Assembly (NCBI GenBank): GCA_030411725.1
Contig: MU839834.1
Span: forward strand, 744,001-808,000
Direction: 5' to 3'
Length of the DNA: 64,000 nucleotides
Source: Echria macrotheca
Taxonomy: Eukaryota; Ascomycota; Sordariomycetes; Sordariales; Schizotheciaceae
Shown here: piece by piece, positions 31,303 through 42,348 of the stretch
How the letters are laid out: every line of letters begins with the position of its first letter
Numbering within the stretch: the first letter of the stretch is position 1
Notes under the pieces: generated by a model
What the model was told of the DNA's origin: nothing
Seen by the model: only the letters and a program-made list of their open reading frames with translations
Database searches by the model: none
Position numbers and translations under genes: made by a program

Positions 31303-33090
31303 TCAAAAGGACCAACCTGCCGACCTCTCCCTTCCAGACTGGCCAACCAGCCGAGGAGGTCCAGATCCGCCAACCAGCTTTCTAGGCGTCACAACCGGCC
31401 CAGACAACCTGGAAACCTCCCAGTACGCCCTCAACACGGCCAGCCCACCACTCTGCGTCTCGACCGTCCTGCCGCGCCCCCTATCATTCGGATCCGAACT
31501 GCCCCCGTCAGCCACATTCCCTCTTCGCTCCTTGATAAAAATTCGCTGTTGCTGCCGAGAACCAGCGGCACTTGCTTCGCCGATCCCGTAAAAACCATCG
31601 CTGTCGCCAACCCACATCTCATCATCCGGGACGCCCTCGTTGCGGTAGTCTGTGCTGTTTTCCATGACCGCGAGTCCCACCGGCGTAGGGTCAAATGCAG
31701 CCGTGATCTGGGGAAAGAGACCGGCCGTCCACCACATCCCAAACTTCCCATTCTGGTCGCGGGATCCCAGCGCGGCATGGGCGTTATGCTTGAGCCACGG
31801 AAGGTATCGCTCGCACATCGAGGTGTGCTCGTCATCAGCAGGGTCGAGCGGCGAGCAAAACGTTGTGAAGTGGTGCATCCAGATGCCCTTGAACGTCTGC
31901 GCGTCTTGGCTGCAGTCGGCCGATATATCGCATGCTTCCTCGAGGACGCCGGCCCGGCCTAGCCCGTGCCACGGGGGAAAAGATTCGTTGGTGACATGGT
32001 CCAAGGAGTCCCTCGGCTTGCCCCTCATCAGACTCCATCCGGTAGCGGAGATGACGTTCTTGATCAGCTGGTGGCCTTCGCGAAGGTATCGATCTTCCCC
32101 AGTAGCCTCGTAAAGTCCCCGAAGCCCAGACAGCAAGACTCCCTGATTGTAAGTGTACACCATCTCGTCACGCTCGTCGCACTCGGTGTTGTTGCTCTTT
32201 CCATAACCGGAAATGTGGAAGCCATCCACAAAAAGCCCCAGCTCGTTTGTCATGTTTGACTTGAGGAGCCATTCATATCCGTCAATGGCAGCTTGAAGAT
32301 ACTTGGGGTCGCGCGGTTCCCAGTCTGTCATCTTGCCCCCTTCGGGCTCAGGATCCTGCTCGAGACTAAACGGCGACGTGTTCTTATCCCCGGGGAAGTG
32401 AAGATACATGGACACGGAGGCTGCAATGAATAGCTGGTTGGTGATGGCGTTCTTATAGGGCATCAGCCTGGGGTTCCAGTTCATGCCGCCCCCGCAGAGC
32501 TTCGTGTCCCATCCAGCTTCGGCCAGGTGCCAAAAGATGCGAGCGCGGTGGGCAAAGGCAGGTACCCACAGCCTTCCGTGCCAGCCCGGGATGTTCATCG
32601 ACTCCTTTGACGGCCCGAGTCCGACATCATACTCAAAATGCGTCTTGCTGTATTCCCCGATGAACTTGATGGTGTCGAGCCAGCCCAGGACGACCCAGAG
32701 CATGTCGTCGTACGCTTGGTTGCGCAGCGAGAAAGCATCCTGGCCAAAGTAGAAAGCGATGAGCTGGGTGAAGTAGAGCGACACAAGATTCTCCTTGGTC
32801 TTGAACTCGTCGATGCCGTTGGCCTGCAGCAGTTCGAGGCCCGTCGATATCGAGTGCAGGGCGCCGGCAATGTGTGAACCCACGACGGCCGCCGTCCAGT
32901 CGATGGCCTTGGGCCAGGTTCCTACCCACGGCTCAAAGTACGAGTCTTGCATCGTTTCGAGCGCGTTGAGCGTCTCGTCGAACATCTTGACGTCGAGGGG
33001 TCTAGTCTGCGCTGCCGTGGCCTCTGGTGCTAGAACAGACCGGGGGTTGAGTCTGGCAGCCAGCGCAAAAGCGCTGGTCCACCTAACCAT
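31303..33090 (-). CDS. GH76-family (alpha-1,6-mannanase-like) secreted enzyme
   Basis: Intronless 595-aa frame. The core reads IDWTAAVVGSHIAGALHSIS and ENLVSLYFTQLIAFYFGQ. The paired aspartates of NQAYDDMLWVVLGWLD match the catalytic DD of glycoside hydrolase family 76. Later segments KLCGGGMNWN, KNAITNQLFIAASVSMY and VYTYNQGVLLSGLRGLYEATG are also typical of the family. GH76 enzymes act on alpha-1,6-mannan, and the Dfg5/Dcw1 subgroup is involved in cross-linking GPI proteins to the cell wall. This protein lacks the canonical Dfg5-type N-terminus and any visible GPI tail, so a secreted degradative or wall-remodelling enzyme is more likely. The N-terminus (MVRWTSAFALAARL) is only a weak signal peptide. 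The C-terminal 60 residues are Gly/Arg/Ser-rich and probably disordered. Confidence 0.85.
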   Translation of the reverse strand: MVRWTSAFALAARLNPRSVLAPEATAAQTRPLDVKMFDETLNALETMQDSYFEPWVGTWPKAIDWTAAVVGSHIAGALHSISTGLELLQANGIDEFKTKENLVSLYFTQLIAFYFGQDAFSLRNQAYDDMLWVVLGWLDTIKFIGEYSKTHFEYDVGLGPSKESMNIPGWHGRLWVPAFAHRARIFWHLAEAGWDTKLCGGGMNWNPRLMPYKNAITNQLFIAASVSMYLHFPGDKNTSPFSLEQDPEPEGGKMTDWEPRDPKYLQAAIDGYEWLLKSNMTNELGLFVDGFHISGYGKSNNTECDERDEMVYTYNQGVLLSGLRGLYEATGEDRYLREGHQLIKNVISATGWSLMRGKPRDSLDHVTNESFPPWHGLGRAGVLEEACDISADCSQDAQTFKGIWMHHFTTFCSPLDPADDEHTSMCERYLPWLKHNAHAALGSRDQNGKFGMWWTAGLFPQITAAFDPTPVGLAVMENSTDYRNEGVPDDEMWVGDSDGFYGIGEASAAGSRQQQRIFIKERRGNVADGGSSDPNDRGRGRTVETQSGGLAVLRAYWEVSRLSGPVVTPRKLVGGSGPPRLVGQSGRERSAGWSF

Positions 33091-34655
33091 CTTGAACCTT
33101 TCAGCGCGGCCGTTTCCAGGCCGGAGACTGTTCAGTGAGAATGTAAATATCGACTTGGGAGCGCTTAAACGGAGTTGCTTGCTGGTTTAGCAAGATATGC
33201 TGCAGACGAATGCCCGGTTTTCCGCCTCCAGAAACACCCAAACGCGAACTAGAAGCCAATGGTGTGGGAGAAGTTTACAGTTTGAAGATGTGCGCCGTCA
33301 ACAGGTTTGAAGTGCAAGATGACTTGGCTTCGTGGCGGAGCAGCCTGCCGTTCGGTGAAATCAAGAATAGAACGAAGCCTCGCGAAAAAAACGCAACGAA
33401 CAAAACGACAACAGACGACAAGAAGCACACGGACCCGAGTATAAGAGAGCACGAGGCCAGCCGTGAGGAGGAAGGGCTGCGCGACAACTCTTCCTCCCTC
33501 GAGCAATTGAATGTGGTCAGGGGACCCGGTTTCCAAGCCGGAGGGTTGCCAAGAAAGGATTCCCGTCAGCTTGTTCAGCACTTACCTGAGGATAGGGAGC
33601 GTTGCTGTGTCGAGGTTAATCGTAGCGAAAAAACCTCCTTTCAAAACACTCGGAATTTCTTTGAGATTTATGATTGGAAAAAAAAAACAGTTCTTGAGGT
33701 ATATATATATCTTCAGCTGCATTCATCAGAAGCTTGGAAGTGCTGTGGAATCTATTCTTTTCTTTGCGTGCTAACGCAGTCTATCTGAGTCCAAGTCGCG
33801 CCAGCGCTGTCGAGCTCGGTTTCAGGGTTCCCCACCATTAAGGTGCAGGCGGATGTTCCTGGGGGTGGCACATGGCCCACCCCGCAATCCGATATGGCGG
33901 GGTACCGCTTTGATTTTCGTTGCCGTCTTTTTTTCCTTTTCCTTTTGTCAGTCAGGGGACTTCGACGGTCGAAGGAGCTGATGAAAGAATTGATCCTCAT
34001 ATTTTCATCTAGAGGTACTTGCTAAAGACGGCAAGTGTGTGGGCCGCGGGAAGACCCGCGAAAAGGGATGAAAGAAGACCCTTCAGGACGAACCCAAAGA
34101 CGTGATGTAGTTCTCTGGTAGCCATCTCAAAGTTGGGACGATGCCTACCAAAGTCATGAACCCGTCGGTAAGCGCTTGGCTCGACTCGCCAAGGTGTACG
34201 GATCAGTCCCAGTGTCAAGGGTCTGCTTCTTCGCTCTTGAGCATTAGCGTCTCTGGAGAGCATGTCCATGTGACTGGATCTGGCCATTGCCTCTGTGACT
34301 AAAACTTTATATTTCCGCACATTGGCTGGGCTCGGAGACGCAAGGCGATGCTGGTTGATGTGACAGAACTGGCGGGACCCTGCATGCAAGACATCGTGGC
34401 TTGCAGCTTTTGGGTCTATATCCATTTGCAACTACAAATCCCATATGATAAATGTCCACGTTTCCTCCCAAATGAACCGGTTATAAACCCAACCCAGACC
34501 GGAGTACGGCAGCCTCTGGCCTTTTGCAACGCCCTAACGCCCTCGAAGAATATGTAGACTGCCGGGGACCCAAGCCGTCCTGCGAGAGCGCTTCAACTGT
34601 CGCCAACCAGACTTATACACTGTATCAAAAACAACATGATAGAACCAAAAAGGCG
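33091..34655. other. Intergenic region, GH76 upstream / ADK2 downstream
   Basis: About 1.6 kb. A 192-codon plus-strand frame (33210-33788) begins with ATG but has a random-looking composition and ends in AT-rich sequence with a TATATATAT run near 33700. I do not support it as a gene. The region must contain the GH76 promoter. Confidence 0.5.
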
Positions 34656-35532
34656 CTACTCAACGAAGCGACGCTCAAATTCGCGGAAAAGCTTGGGCGT
34701 GATCTCATCACTACTGAGACCCTCAACCTCCCACAACACCCCCTTGCGAGCGTAGTGCTCCAAGAGAGGCTCGCTGGTCTCTTGGAACTTCTTAAACCTG
34801 GCGCGATACACTTCCTCATCGTCATCAGCCCTGCGCACCAGGGTCTCGCCGGTTATGTCGTCACGTCCGGGGACCTTCGGCGCATTGAATGTCGTGTTGT
34901 ACACCCTGCCTGAGGGTTCGTGGACCCATCTTCCGGATATCCGCTCCAGGATGACGTCTACCGGCGTCTTGATCGATACGGCCCAGTTGATCGGTATGAT
35001 CTCGTCTAGGCGACCTGCCTGTGTCGCGGTTCGGGGGAACCCATCGAGAAGAAACGACGCAGACGGATCGTCCGATGCCTGAGGTGGCGCGAAGCTCGAC
35101 GATGACGACATGAACGCATCGACACCGCTGTCGTGGTCTGCTGGAAAGCCAGACGCGGTGACGGCCGAAGAGGCCAGCGTTATGACATTGCCCGCAGGGT
35201 GGCTAGACAATATCCAACCCCGCTGGTTGAGTTCGTTCCGAATCAATCGTAGAATCAAGTCATCTGGGACTAGCCCTCCGGATTTCATCGTGCTCTCGAC
35301 CTTGATGCCTACGGACCACTGATTAGAATGCGCCGGCCTTTTACCAGAAACGGTTTATGCACGATGCGCACTCACCGAGAGGAGTGCGCTGCTTGACATT
35401 GTGTCGCAAGAGGTCCCCGGAACTTATTGACGAAAGCTGGGGAAACCGCTGCAGCAGACGCTCCGACTGTGTTCCCTTTCCCACACCTGGGGCCCCCACC
35501 AGAATGACTCGAGCGGCCTTCCGAAGCCGCAT
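34656..35532 (-). CDS. ADK2: Adenylate kinase 2-type (GTP:AMP phosphotransferase), probably mitochondrial
   Basis: Exons 35532-35376 and 35308-34656 give 269 aa; the 67-nt intron has a GTGAGT donor and GTAG acceptor. It shows the P-loop GAPGVGKGTQSERLL, the NMP-binding SSGDLLRHNV, and FLLDGFPRTATQAGRLDE. The LID is RISGRWVHEPSGRVYNTTF, followed by APKVPGRDDITGETLVRR. The KVPGRDD and WVHEPSGR segments match fungal mitochondrial Adk2. An insertion of about 50 residues, Ser/Ala-rich, lies between NELNQRGW and SFLLDGFPRT, before the Walker B-like strand. The N-terminus MRLRKAARVILVG is short and basic; Adk2 is imported without a long cleaved presequence in yeast. The upstream 1.4 kb is shared with LETM1, head to head. 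Confidence 0.9.
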
Positions 35533-36966
35533 AGCTATCTCGATAATAGGTGCGCCGGGTGGTCCGGGGATGGGGATGCGAGAACACAGCGGGCGCTGAT
35601 CAGTGTTGCGAGGACCTTCGTGGCCGAGGTCCCGGTCGCTCTTTAATGGGGTGTCCGGTACAAGTCACAGCGTAATGCGGGAGTCCAGAAGGCGGGGAAA
35701 CCTCGAGAGGAACCGAGGACCGAGAGAAGTGGGATACGACCCTGACACAAGCGTCAAGAAAGGCCCGGCATGGCTAACCTTGGATACGCGACTAGGGAGA
35801 TGGTGAGGGAGAACTGCCTTATTTAGATGATGCAGGAAAGACGACGCGATGGGGAGGCCGGACATCTGAAAGCTTATCAACAAGCCCCGGGCTTGGTAGC
35901 CATGGGCTTCACCACCACAAAATCAGTGGGCGGCGCGGGGGTGCATGGGCATTGACGGGCTTTGGCGCAAGCGTCTCTGCAGGCAAAAACCGAGAGCGGC
36001 AGGGAGCATCGACCCAACCTGGAACCTGTCGCTCAGCAAATTCCCGAACCTTTTTTGTTGAGTCTCGGCACTCGGAGTCCGATTGCGGTGAGAGCAGCCA
36101 AAACTGGCCCTACACAAATCATGTCCGGCGCCTCCCGTATGTCCGAAGGCTTCGTCAAGTCAAGGCGACATCCGGCTTGGAAGAACTTGAAGCCGTGTGC
36201 GCCAGGATAACACAGAAACCACGGAGAATAATAAGCTTTGATCATTCCTACTGTGCTGTCTGTGTCAACGATATTCACCGGCCAACAGTGCGATGTGAAC
36301 TGCCCAGGCTTTCTAGGTCGAACTTGGGAATCTGGTCGAGAACGTGGCGATTCGTGTCACCCTCGGGCTACGCGGATTCGACGGTGCGCCTTTTACTTGT
36401 GTCTGCTGTCCACAACCCCAGGACTGAAGAAAATGACCTGAAACAAAGTATGCTCGTTGCTGGCAGTGCATTCCCTGCAGACTTGGTGACTTGTCCATCA
36501 CTGCAGCGCCATTATTCAGACCCATCCTGACCACGTGACTGGGGGGTGTGTGCCTTCGCGGGGCGGGCTGCACACGGAACACTTGGATTTTGATGTCACC
36601 TTTCCTGTTTGAGCAACTTCAACTTTCTCTTCCTCCCAACAACATTGCTGGCCCTCCTTGTCGGCTGTCCTACTCTTTAACTTTTAGCTTCTGACGTATT
36701 ATCTGTCTGTTTTAATAGTGATAGAACACTTCTTCAGAACACTCCATTCTTTCCGGCGATTCAGAATCGCAGATTGGACACTCAGTTTTCAGGGGGCCAA
36801 ACACAAAGCACTCGCCCGTTGACACTGCGCCGAGCAGTCCTTCACACTCGCCGAGCTACTCCCAGACGCCGAGACTATCCCAGCCCTCGATATATATATT
36901 AGAAGGCGGCCACTTCTTGACGATTTCTGCTTTTCCCTCCTCCACAATCGGTAGGCAGCGGTCATC
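35533..36966. promoter_or_regulatory. Divergent promoter region, ADK2 / LETM1
   Basis: About 1.4 kb between head-to-head start codons of two mitochondrial genes. A TATATATATT sequence at 36891-36900 lies 66 bp before the LETM1 ATG. No gene is supported inside, although a 190-codon non-ATG frame exists (35952-36530). Confidence 0.5.
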
Positions 36967-38736
36967 ATGAGCGCCTCAGCCAGCGTTGCCCGACGGGCGC
37001 TGGTGGTCAACCCCTTTTTGGGGACCGGTAAGACGACGAAATTGGATTACGACGGATACCTGAAACTAACATTCAATTGCGCAGGCGCGCTTCCAAGATC
37101 GGCGCTGCTGGCGACTTCGATGCACCTTTCGCGGAACTCCCGGAACCTGCTGCTGAACAGCCCATCTACAGCGTTGCTCATCCCGCTTCGAAGCCTGAAC
37201 ACTGGGACTAGTAGTACCCCCCAAGGGCCGCCCGGCGGTCCGCCGCCGGGCTTCGATGCGGAGATGGCTAAGAAACCTCTTCCCAAAGATAGCTCTACCG
37301 CTTCCAAGTCGAGCTCAAAGACAACTTCTAGCGACACGGATGTTAAGGACGCACCGAAGCAGGCTACTGAGTCGGCCGCGGGTAACAACGCATCCCTCAG
37401 CCAGCTGGCCGCACAGAAGGAAACTGCTGAGAAATCGGAGTCCAAGAAGGAGGAGAAGAAGTTAACCATCGGCCAGAAGATCAAGAAAGAGGCGCAGCAT
37501 TACTGGGACGGAACCAAGTTGTTGGCGACAGAAGTCAAAATCAGTTCGCGCCTGGCTCTCAAGATGGCGGCTGGATACGAGCTCACACGGAGAGAGAATC
37601 GGCAACTTCAGCGGACGGTCCAGGATCTCGGTCGCTTGGTGCCCTTTTCCGTCTTCGTCATTGTACCCTTCGCCGAGTTGCTCCTGCCCATCGCGCTCAA
37701 GCTCTTCCCCAACCTGCTGCCCAGCACCTACGAGGCACAAAAGTCCAAGGATGCCAAGGCGTCGACGCTGCGAACGACCCGTAAGGAGGTCAGCGGTTTC
37801 CTTCGCCAGACGCTCAAGGAGACTGGCCTTCCGTTGACGTCGGCCACGGCGCACAAGGAGGAGTTCACTACCTTCTTCCGCAAGGTCCGCACCACGGGAG
37901 AGAAGCCCACGGCCGAGGATGTTATCAAGGTCTGCAAGATCTTTAAGGACGACCTTACGCTGGACAACCTGTCGCGGCCGCAGCTTTTTTCCATGTGCCG
38001 CTATTTGAACCTGAACACGTTTGGCACCGACATGATGCTCCGCTACCAGCTGCGCCACCGTATGCGTCAGATTAAGCGGGACGACCGGGCCATCTATTAC
38101 GAGGGGGTCGATTCATTGTCGGTGTCGGAGCTGCAGATGGCGTGCGCCAGCCGTGGCATCAAGACGTATGGTGTGTCGCCTGCCAGACTGAGAGAGGATC
38201 TCCAGACCTGGCTCGACCTGCGGCTCCGCGATGGCGTGCCGTCGACACTGCTCGTGCTTAGCAACGCGTACATGTACGGCCAAACCCAGACGGAGGGCGA
38301 GGTGTCGAGTCAGATCGACGCTCTGACGGGCGTTCTGTCGTCGATCCCCGAGGAGCTATTCCACGAAATCGAACTCGAGGTTCACAATGCCGAGGGCGCC
38401 GCTACCAACAAGCAGCGTCTCGAGGTTCTCAAGGAGCAGCAGGAGCTTATCCAAGAGGAGCTGGAGCAGAACCAACAGAACCAGATCACCGGATTTGCCA
38501 CGCCGCGGGATACTGATGACATCGACGACAAGGAGGATCGGGAGGCGCACGCGGAATCGACGGGTGTCGAGAAGGCGGCCGTCAGCGAGGCGTTGGAAGC
38601 CGAGCAGGAGGGCATTGATGCGGCCAAGGTCGAGCAGACCGACGCCGTCAAGGTGCAGCAGAGCAATGCGGCGCAGGCGGAGAAGGTCGACGCGGCGAAG
38701 ACCGAGGCAAGCGACCCGCAGAAAGCGCAAAAGTAG
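36967..38736 (+). CDS. MDM38: LETM1/Mdm38-like mitochondrial inner-membrane protein
   Basis: Mitochondrial inner-membrane protein of the LETM1 family, involved in K+/H+ homeostasis and in ribosome association for membrane insertion. Exons 36967-37027 and 37085-38736 give 570 aa. The 57-nt intron (GTAAGA, AACTAAC, GCAG) is a multiple of three without a stop, so the unspliced frame also stays open. A Ser/Arg-rich presequence is followed by a Pro/Gly and Lys/Ser/Glu linker. Next come LTIGQKIKKEAQHYWDGTKL, a membrane segment VPFSVFVIVPFAELLLPIA, LKLFPNLLPSTYE and the matrix ribosome-binding-like region (ELQMACASRGIKTYGVS, LREDLQTWLDLRL). The tail is a coiled coil plus an Ala/Glu/Lys repeat-like stretch (VEQTDAVKVQQSNAAQAEKV). 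Confidence 0.93.
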   Translation: MSASASVARRALVVNPFLGTGKTTKLDYDGYLKLTFNCAGALPRSALLATSMHLSRNSRNLLLNSPSTALLIPLRSLNTGTSSTPQGPPGGPPPGFDAEMAKKPLPKDSSTASKSSSKTTSSDTDVKDAPKQATESAAGNNASLSQLAAQKETAEKSESKKEEKKLTIGQKIKKEAQHYWDGTKLLATEVKISSRLALKMAAGYELTRRENRQLQRTVQDLGRLVPFSVFVIVPFAELLLPIALKLFPNLLPSTYEAQKSKDAKASTLRTTRKEVSGFLRQTLKETGLPLTSATAHKEEFTTFFRKVRTTGEKPTAEDVIKVCKIFKDDLTLDNLSRPQLFSMCRYLNLNTFGTDMMLRYQLRHRMRQIKRDDRAIYYEGVDSLSVSELQMACASRGIKTYGVSPARLREDLQTWLDLRLRDGVPSTLLVLSNAYMYGQTQTEGEVSSQIDALTGVLSSIPEELFHEIELEVHNAEGAATNKQRLEVLKEQQELIQEELEQNQQNQITGFATPRDTDDIDDKEDREAHAESTGVEKAAVSEALEAEQEGIDAAKVEQTDAVKVQQSNAAQAEKVDAAKTEASDPQKAQK

Positions 38737-39452
38737 AAGCTGGCGAGGAAGCCCTTCTCTATGTACAATTTTTTGGGGATATAGGCCCTGGGTTCTTTTG
38801 TAGCGAGTGCTTTTATCGCCTCGACATCTCCTCTTGGTCAGGGCCTGTACCAATAGAAAGCGGAGCATAGATGAATAAACATCACTGCCAAAATAGTTTC
38901 AAATGGTGTGACGGTGATGGTCTCAATCTCTCGACCTAAAGTTTAGTGCCCCTCGTTCTGGAATGCTGGTGGCGTTGCTGGTGGCGGGGCATTAGCGGCG
39001 CTGTAGCTGGGAGACCGACGAAGACGCCTTCCAGCAACTTCAATTCAAAGCGATATTTCCTGCCACGTGCCTGCCTATTTCTGTCCCGTTCTCGAGTGTA
39101 ACCTCCGAAGCCGACTTGCCCTAGTCTGCTACAAAAGCGGCGCTACTGCGTTGGTAGAGCACTTGCGACCAGGAGGTGCTTTCGGCCCCTCAGAAGCTGC
39201 AGTGGGAAGCCCCCCCGCCACAAGAACCAACCTTGGTACGTCAGTACACACGCTTCGAGATGACGAGGCCTCAACAACTATTTAACAAACACAGCCCTGG
39301 ACCGGAACACGAGCCAGGAAACAGTCGTCTCTGATAACAGAATATTGAAAATTTTACCCCGACAAGGCGCGCGGAGAGACACTCCTCGGCTCTGACAAAC
39401 GCTTGGAGGTATCTGCAGCCATCGCGTCATCCCGGGCTCCCGAGCGAGCCAG
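38737..39452. other. Intergenic region, LETM1 3' / Snx4 promoter
   Basis: About 715 bp. It includes a sequence around 39142-39165 resembling a tRNA D-arm (GTTGGTAGAGCA), but without acceptor stem or T-arm, so no RNA gene is called. Confidence 0.5.
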
Positions 39453-40984
39453 ATGGCCGTCATGGACCACAACAACTTCTCCAACATCTCATGGCACAGC
39501 GAGCAGGGGGCAGGCCCGGCCGGCGCCGGGGCTGAAGCGACATCATCGTCGGGCGATGCCAGCAACCGGCCAACGCGGCCAGACGGCGGGAGGACGGTCG
39601 AGGGCGAGGATGAAAACCTCCAGCCGGCCCACGGCGGCGAGATCCTCGAATGCACCGTCTCGGAACCCCACAAGGAGAACGACGGGACCAAGGACGCATA
39701 TGTCTCCTACAAGATCACCACACATGTGAATACTTCTTGCCCCGCCCCTCCTGCCGCTTGGGGTCTTGCTAACGTCGTCCGCCCCAGTCTACGTTCCCTA
39801 CCTTCCAACGGGAGAACACCGTCGTCCGCAGGCGCTTCACCGATTTCGTCTTCTTATATAAGGTATTATGTCGCGAATATCAGGGCTGCGCTGTCCCGCC
39901 GCTGCCCGACAAGCAGCGAATGGAGTACGTCCGTGGCGACCGGTTCGGATCCGACTTCACGAACCGGAGAGGATACTCGCTCCAGCGATTCCTGTCGCGG
40001 CTGGCCCTACACCCGATCCTCCGACGAGCTAATATCCTCCACACGTTCCTCGAGACGCCCGACTGGAATGCGACGATGCGCAGCCGGGCCGTCCGCGGTT
40101 CGGCCGGCTCGGCCGGTGACGGCGTAGATGTCGGGCCAGCGGCAGGAGCGAGTGGTGCTGGCGGAGGAGGCGGCGTGTTTGATTCGTTCGCCGACAGCTT
40201 CATGAATGCCTTTACCAAGGTGAATAAGCCGGACGGGCGGTTTATCGAGGTGAAGGAGAAGAACGACAAGCTGGACGAGGACCTCAACAATGTCGAGAAG
40301 GTGGTGGCAAGGGTGGCTCGTCGGGAGGCGGATATCGAAGCAGATCTGAAGGATCTGTCGGAGCAGTTCCAAAAGCTTATTGTGCTGGAGCCGGGCATCG
40401 AGCAGGCCGTACACGCCTTCTCGGCGTCGGTCGAGGACACAGCAGCCGGGCTGAAGAAGCTCAAGGACCACACGGATCAAGATTATCTGGGTTCGCTTCG
40501 CGACATGGTTGCCTACAGCGGTGCGCTCAAGAGCCTGCTCAAGGTCCGCGAGTCTAAGCAGCTGGACTTTGAGCAGCTAACCGAGTACCTGAACAAGAGC
40601 ATGGCCGAGCGCGATAGCCTTGCGTCGGGTTACGGCTACGGCGCGGGGTCAGCCCTCGGAGGGGCCGGCGGCTTCATCCGCTCCAAGATCGAGGACGTCC
40701 GGGGTGTCGACCACGAGCAGGCGCGCCGCGATCGACAACGAAAGGTGGAGATGCGTATCGACGTGCTCACGCGCGAGGTCGAGGAGGCACGGAAGGAGGC
40801 CGAGAACTTTGCCGATCAGGTGGTGCGGGAGGTCGAGAACTTTGAGTGGATCAAGCGTGTCGAGTTCAAGCGCCAGTTTGGCGGGCTTGCTGACTCGCAC
40901 GTTGAGTTCTACGACGGCGTGATTGATACCTGGGAGCGCTACGTGCTCGAGATGGAGAAGGAGGGCGTTGTTCTCCCTGCCTAG
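39453..40984 (+). CDS. SNX4: Sorting nexin Snx4/Atg24 (PX-BAR)
   Basis: Peripheral endosomal membrane protein for recycling to the TGN and for selective autophagy. Exons 39453-39725 and 39788-40984 give 489 aa; the 62-nt intron is GTGAAT...CCAG. The PX domain begins ILECTVSEPHKEN, continues YKITTHSTFPTFQ over the splice, and carries the PI3P-binding RRRFTDFVFLYK, then PPLPDKQRMEYVRGDRFGS and RRGYSLQRFLSRLALHP. A Gly/Ala-rich linker follows, then a long helical BAR region (KNDKLDEDLNNVEKVVARV; YSGALKSLLKVRESKQLDFE; VVREVENFEWIKRVEFKRQ), ending YVLEMEKEGVVLPA before a TAG. The frame continues open beyond that stop (see the next entry). Confidence 0.93.
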
Positions 40985-41341
40985 AAGACCAAGGGGGCTG
41001 TGGATAGCTGGTCGCTGAGTGACTTGGGCGAGGATTCGGCTGGTGCTGAGACGGGGTCGAATGAAGACGATGAGACAAGTCTGGAGGAGGACTATGAGAC
41101 GGCTTCGGAGGGGGGAGATGATGGACCTGACTGGATGGGTGCAGAGAATTATGGCTAGGACAACGTGGAGTTCCGACTGGCCGGTAGTCAGTCTAAACTC
41201 GACAGCGGGACTGGGGATGGGAGTGTGAACACCGGTGTTGTTTTGGCTGTGGAGGAGGCCGACGAGACCGATGACCCCAAGGTGTTGATACCTCTAGAGC
41301 TAGAGGATTTGGTTTCTGGGGAGCCTTGGAAGGGTGTTTGA
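40985..41341 (+). pseudogene. In-frame acidic extension after the Snx4 stop codon
   Basis: Directly after the Snx4 TAG (40982-40984) the same frame stays open for 57 codons to a second TAG (41156-41158). It then stays open for 60 more codons to a TGA (41339-41341). The translated sequence is acidic and Ser/Gly-rich (VDSWSLSDLGEDSAG; DDETSLEEDYETASEGGDD; PKVLIPLELEDLVSGEPWKG) and reads like a real disordered C-terminus. Both interrupting codons are amber and each is one C-to-T change from CAG. It may be an eroded ancestral tail, a readthrough extension, or chance. The other two forward frames contain early stops over the first 60 bases. Confidence 0.45.
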
Positions 41342-42348
41342 CGTCTTTTGGGGGTGTCAATCGAGAAGGCTAGAATAGCGGTATTATGCTAGCGCATATG
41401 GGGAGGTATAATTGAGTTGTTTGTTTTGATGTTATTCCCGTTACTTTTGCTTTCGTGATTTAAGGACTCCAAATGATACTTGCCATTGCCGTGGATATGT
41501 TTTTGCTGTTACACTCCCGGTGTATACCGATTCATCTTCTTCTTTACCTTTGATCCCCAAAAACTGCTACGGATTCATATTCAGCTACTAGAAGTAGAAC
41601 TACGAGGCCGGAAGTGAGTGGATTTATCATGAGAATCAATGCATCAAACTCGAGATCAGAGACACAAGATGCAAGACGCAAGGGAAGAGTGGTACGTCCA
41701 CCTGCCTTCCCCAACCTAGCATCGTCTCAAACTCAATGGGAACCGGTGAAAATACCTAGTGGGTGGACATAACTGCCCCTTGAGATAGGTAGGTATAGTC
41801 ACTCACTCACCAACCAACCGAACAAAAGGGAATAATATTTCTAAATGAAAAACAAGCTCGGGGAGGGGATAAGAAATAGGATATAGGGAATAAGGAGATG
41901 GACATGTATGTATGTATCATCTAGATCTATCATCCAGGGCATCACAACAACATCATCATCAACAACACACAGGAGGGAGTACTTTGATTTTGTGGATATG
42001 AATATATACACGTCCATGATACTAGACCTAACACCAATACTAATACCCCGATGCTGCCTCTGTACGACAATAAAACGAAATCACTACAGAGAAAGAGAGA
42101 AACAAGTTGCTGCAAGGCAAGACTACAGTGCCCCATGCCCCAACCCCAAACTGCCCCTGAGCATGTCCCTTTTCAACCCGCAAGTGATCTCTGTGTTGGT
42201 CTGTGGTCCATGGTCCGTGGATAACAACAATCCGATCCGATGATGCAATTCCATGCTTCGCCTTTGCAAAAAAACGACGACGCCCGTCTCCCAAAAAAAA
42301 AAAAAGAGTCTAGATACAATCACACACACACACAAGATCAAAATCTAC
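41342..42348. other. Convergent 3' intergenic region, Snx4 / kexin
   Basis: About 1 kb of AT-richer sequence. Includes a poly-A run near 42293-42305 and a (CA)n run near 42320-42334, just beyond the kexin stop codon. No gene is supported. Confidence 0.6.

Noticed and set aside
33210..33788. 192-codon plus-strand frame upstream of GH76
   Set aside because: No domain, no splice structure, ends in AT-rich sequence; more likely leader or promoter.
39116..39190. tRNA-like D-arm (GTTGGTAGAGCA)
   Set aside because: No acceptor stem, anticodon stem or T-arm (no GGTTCGA-like segment) in the right place.
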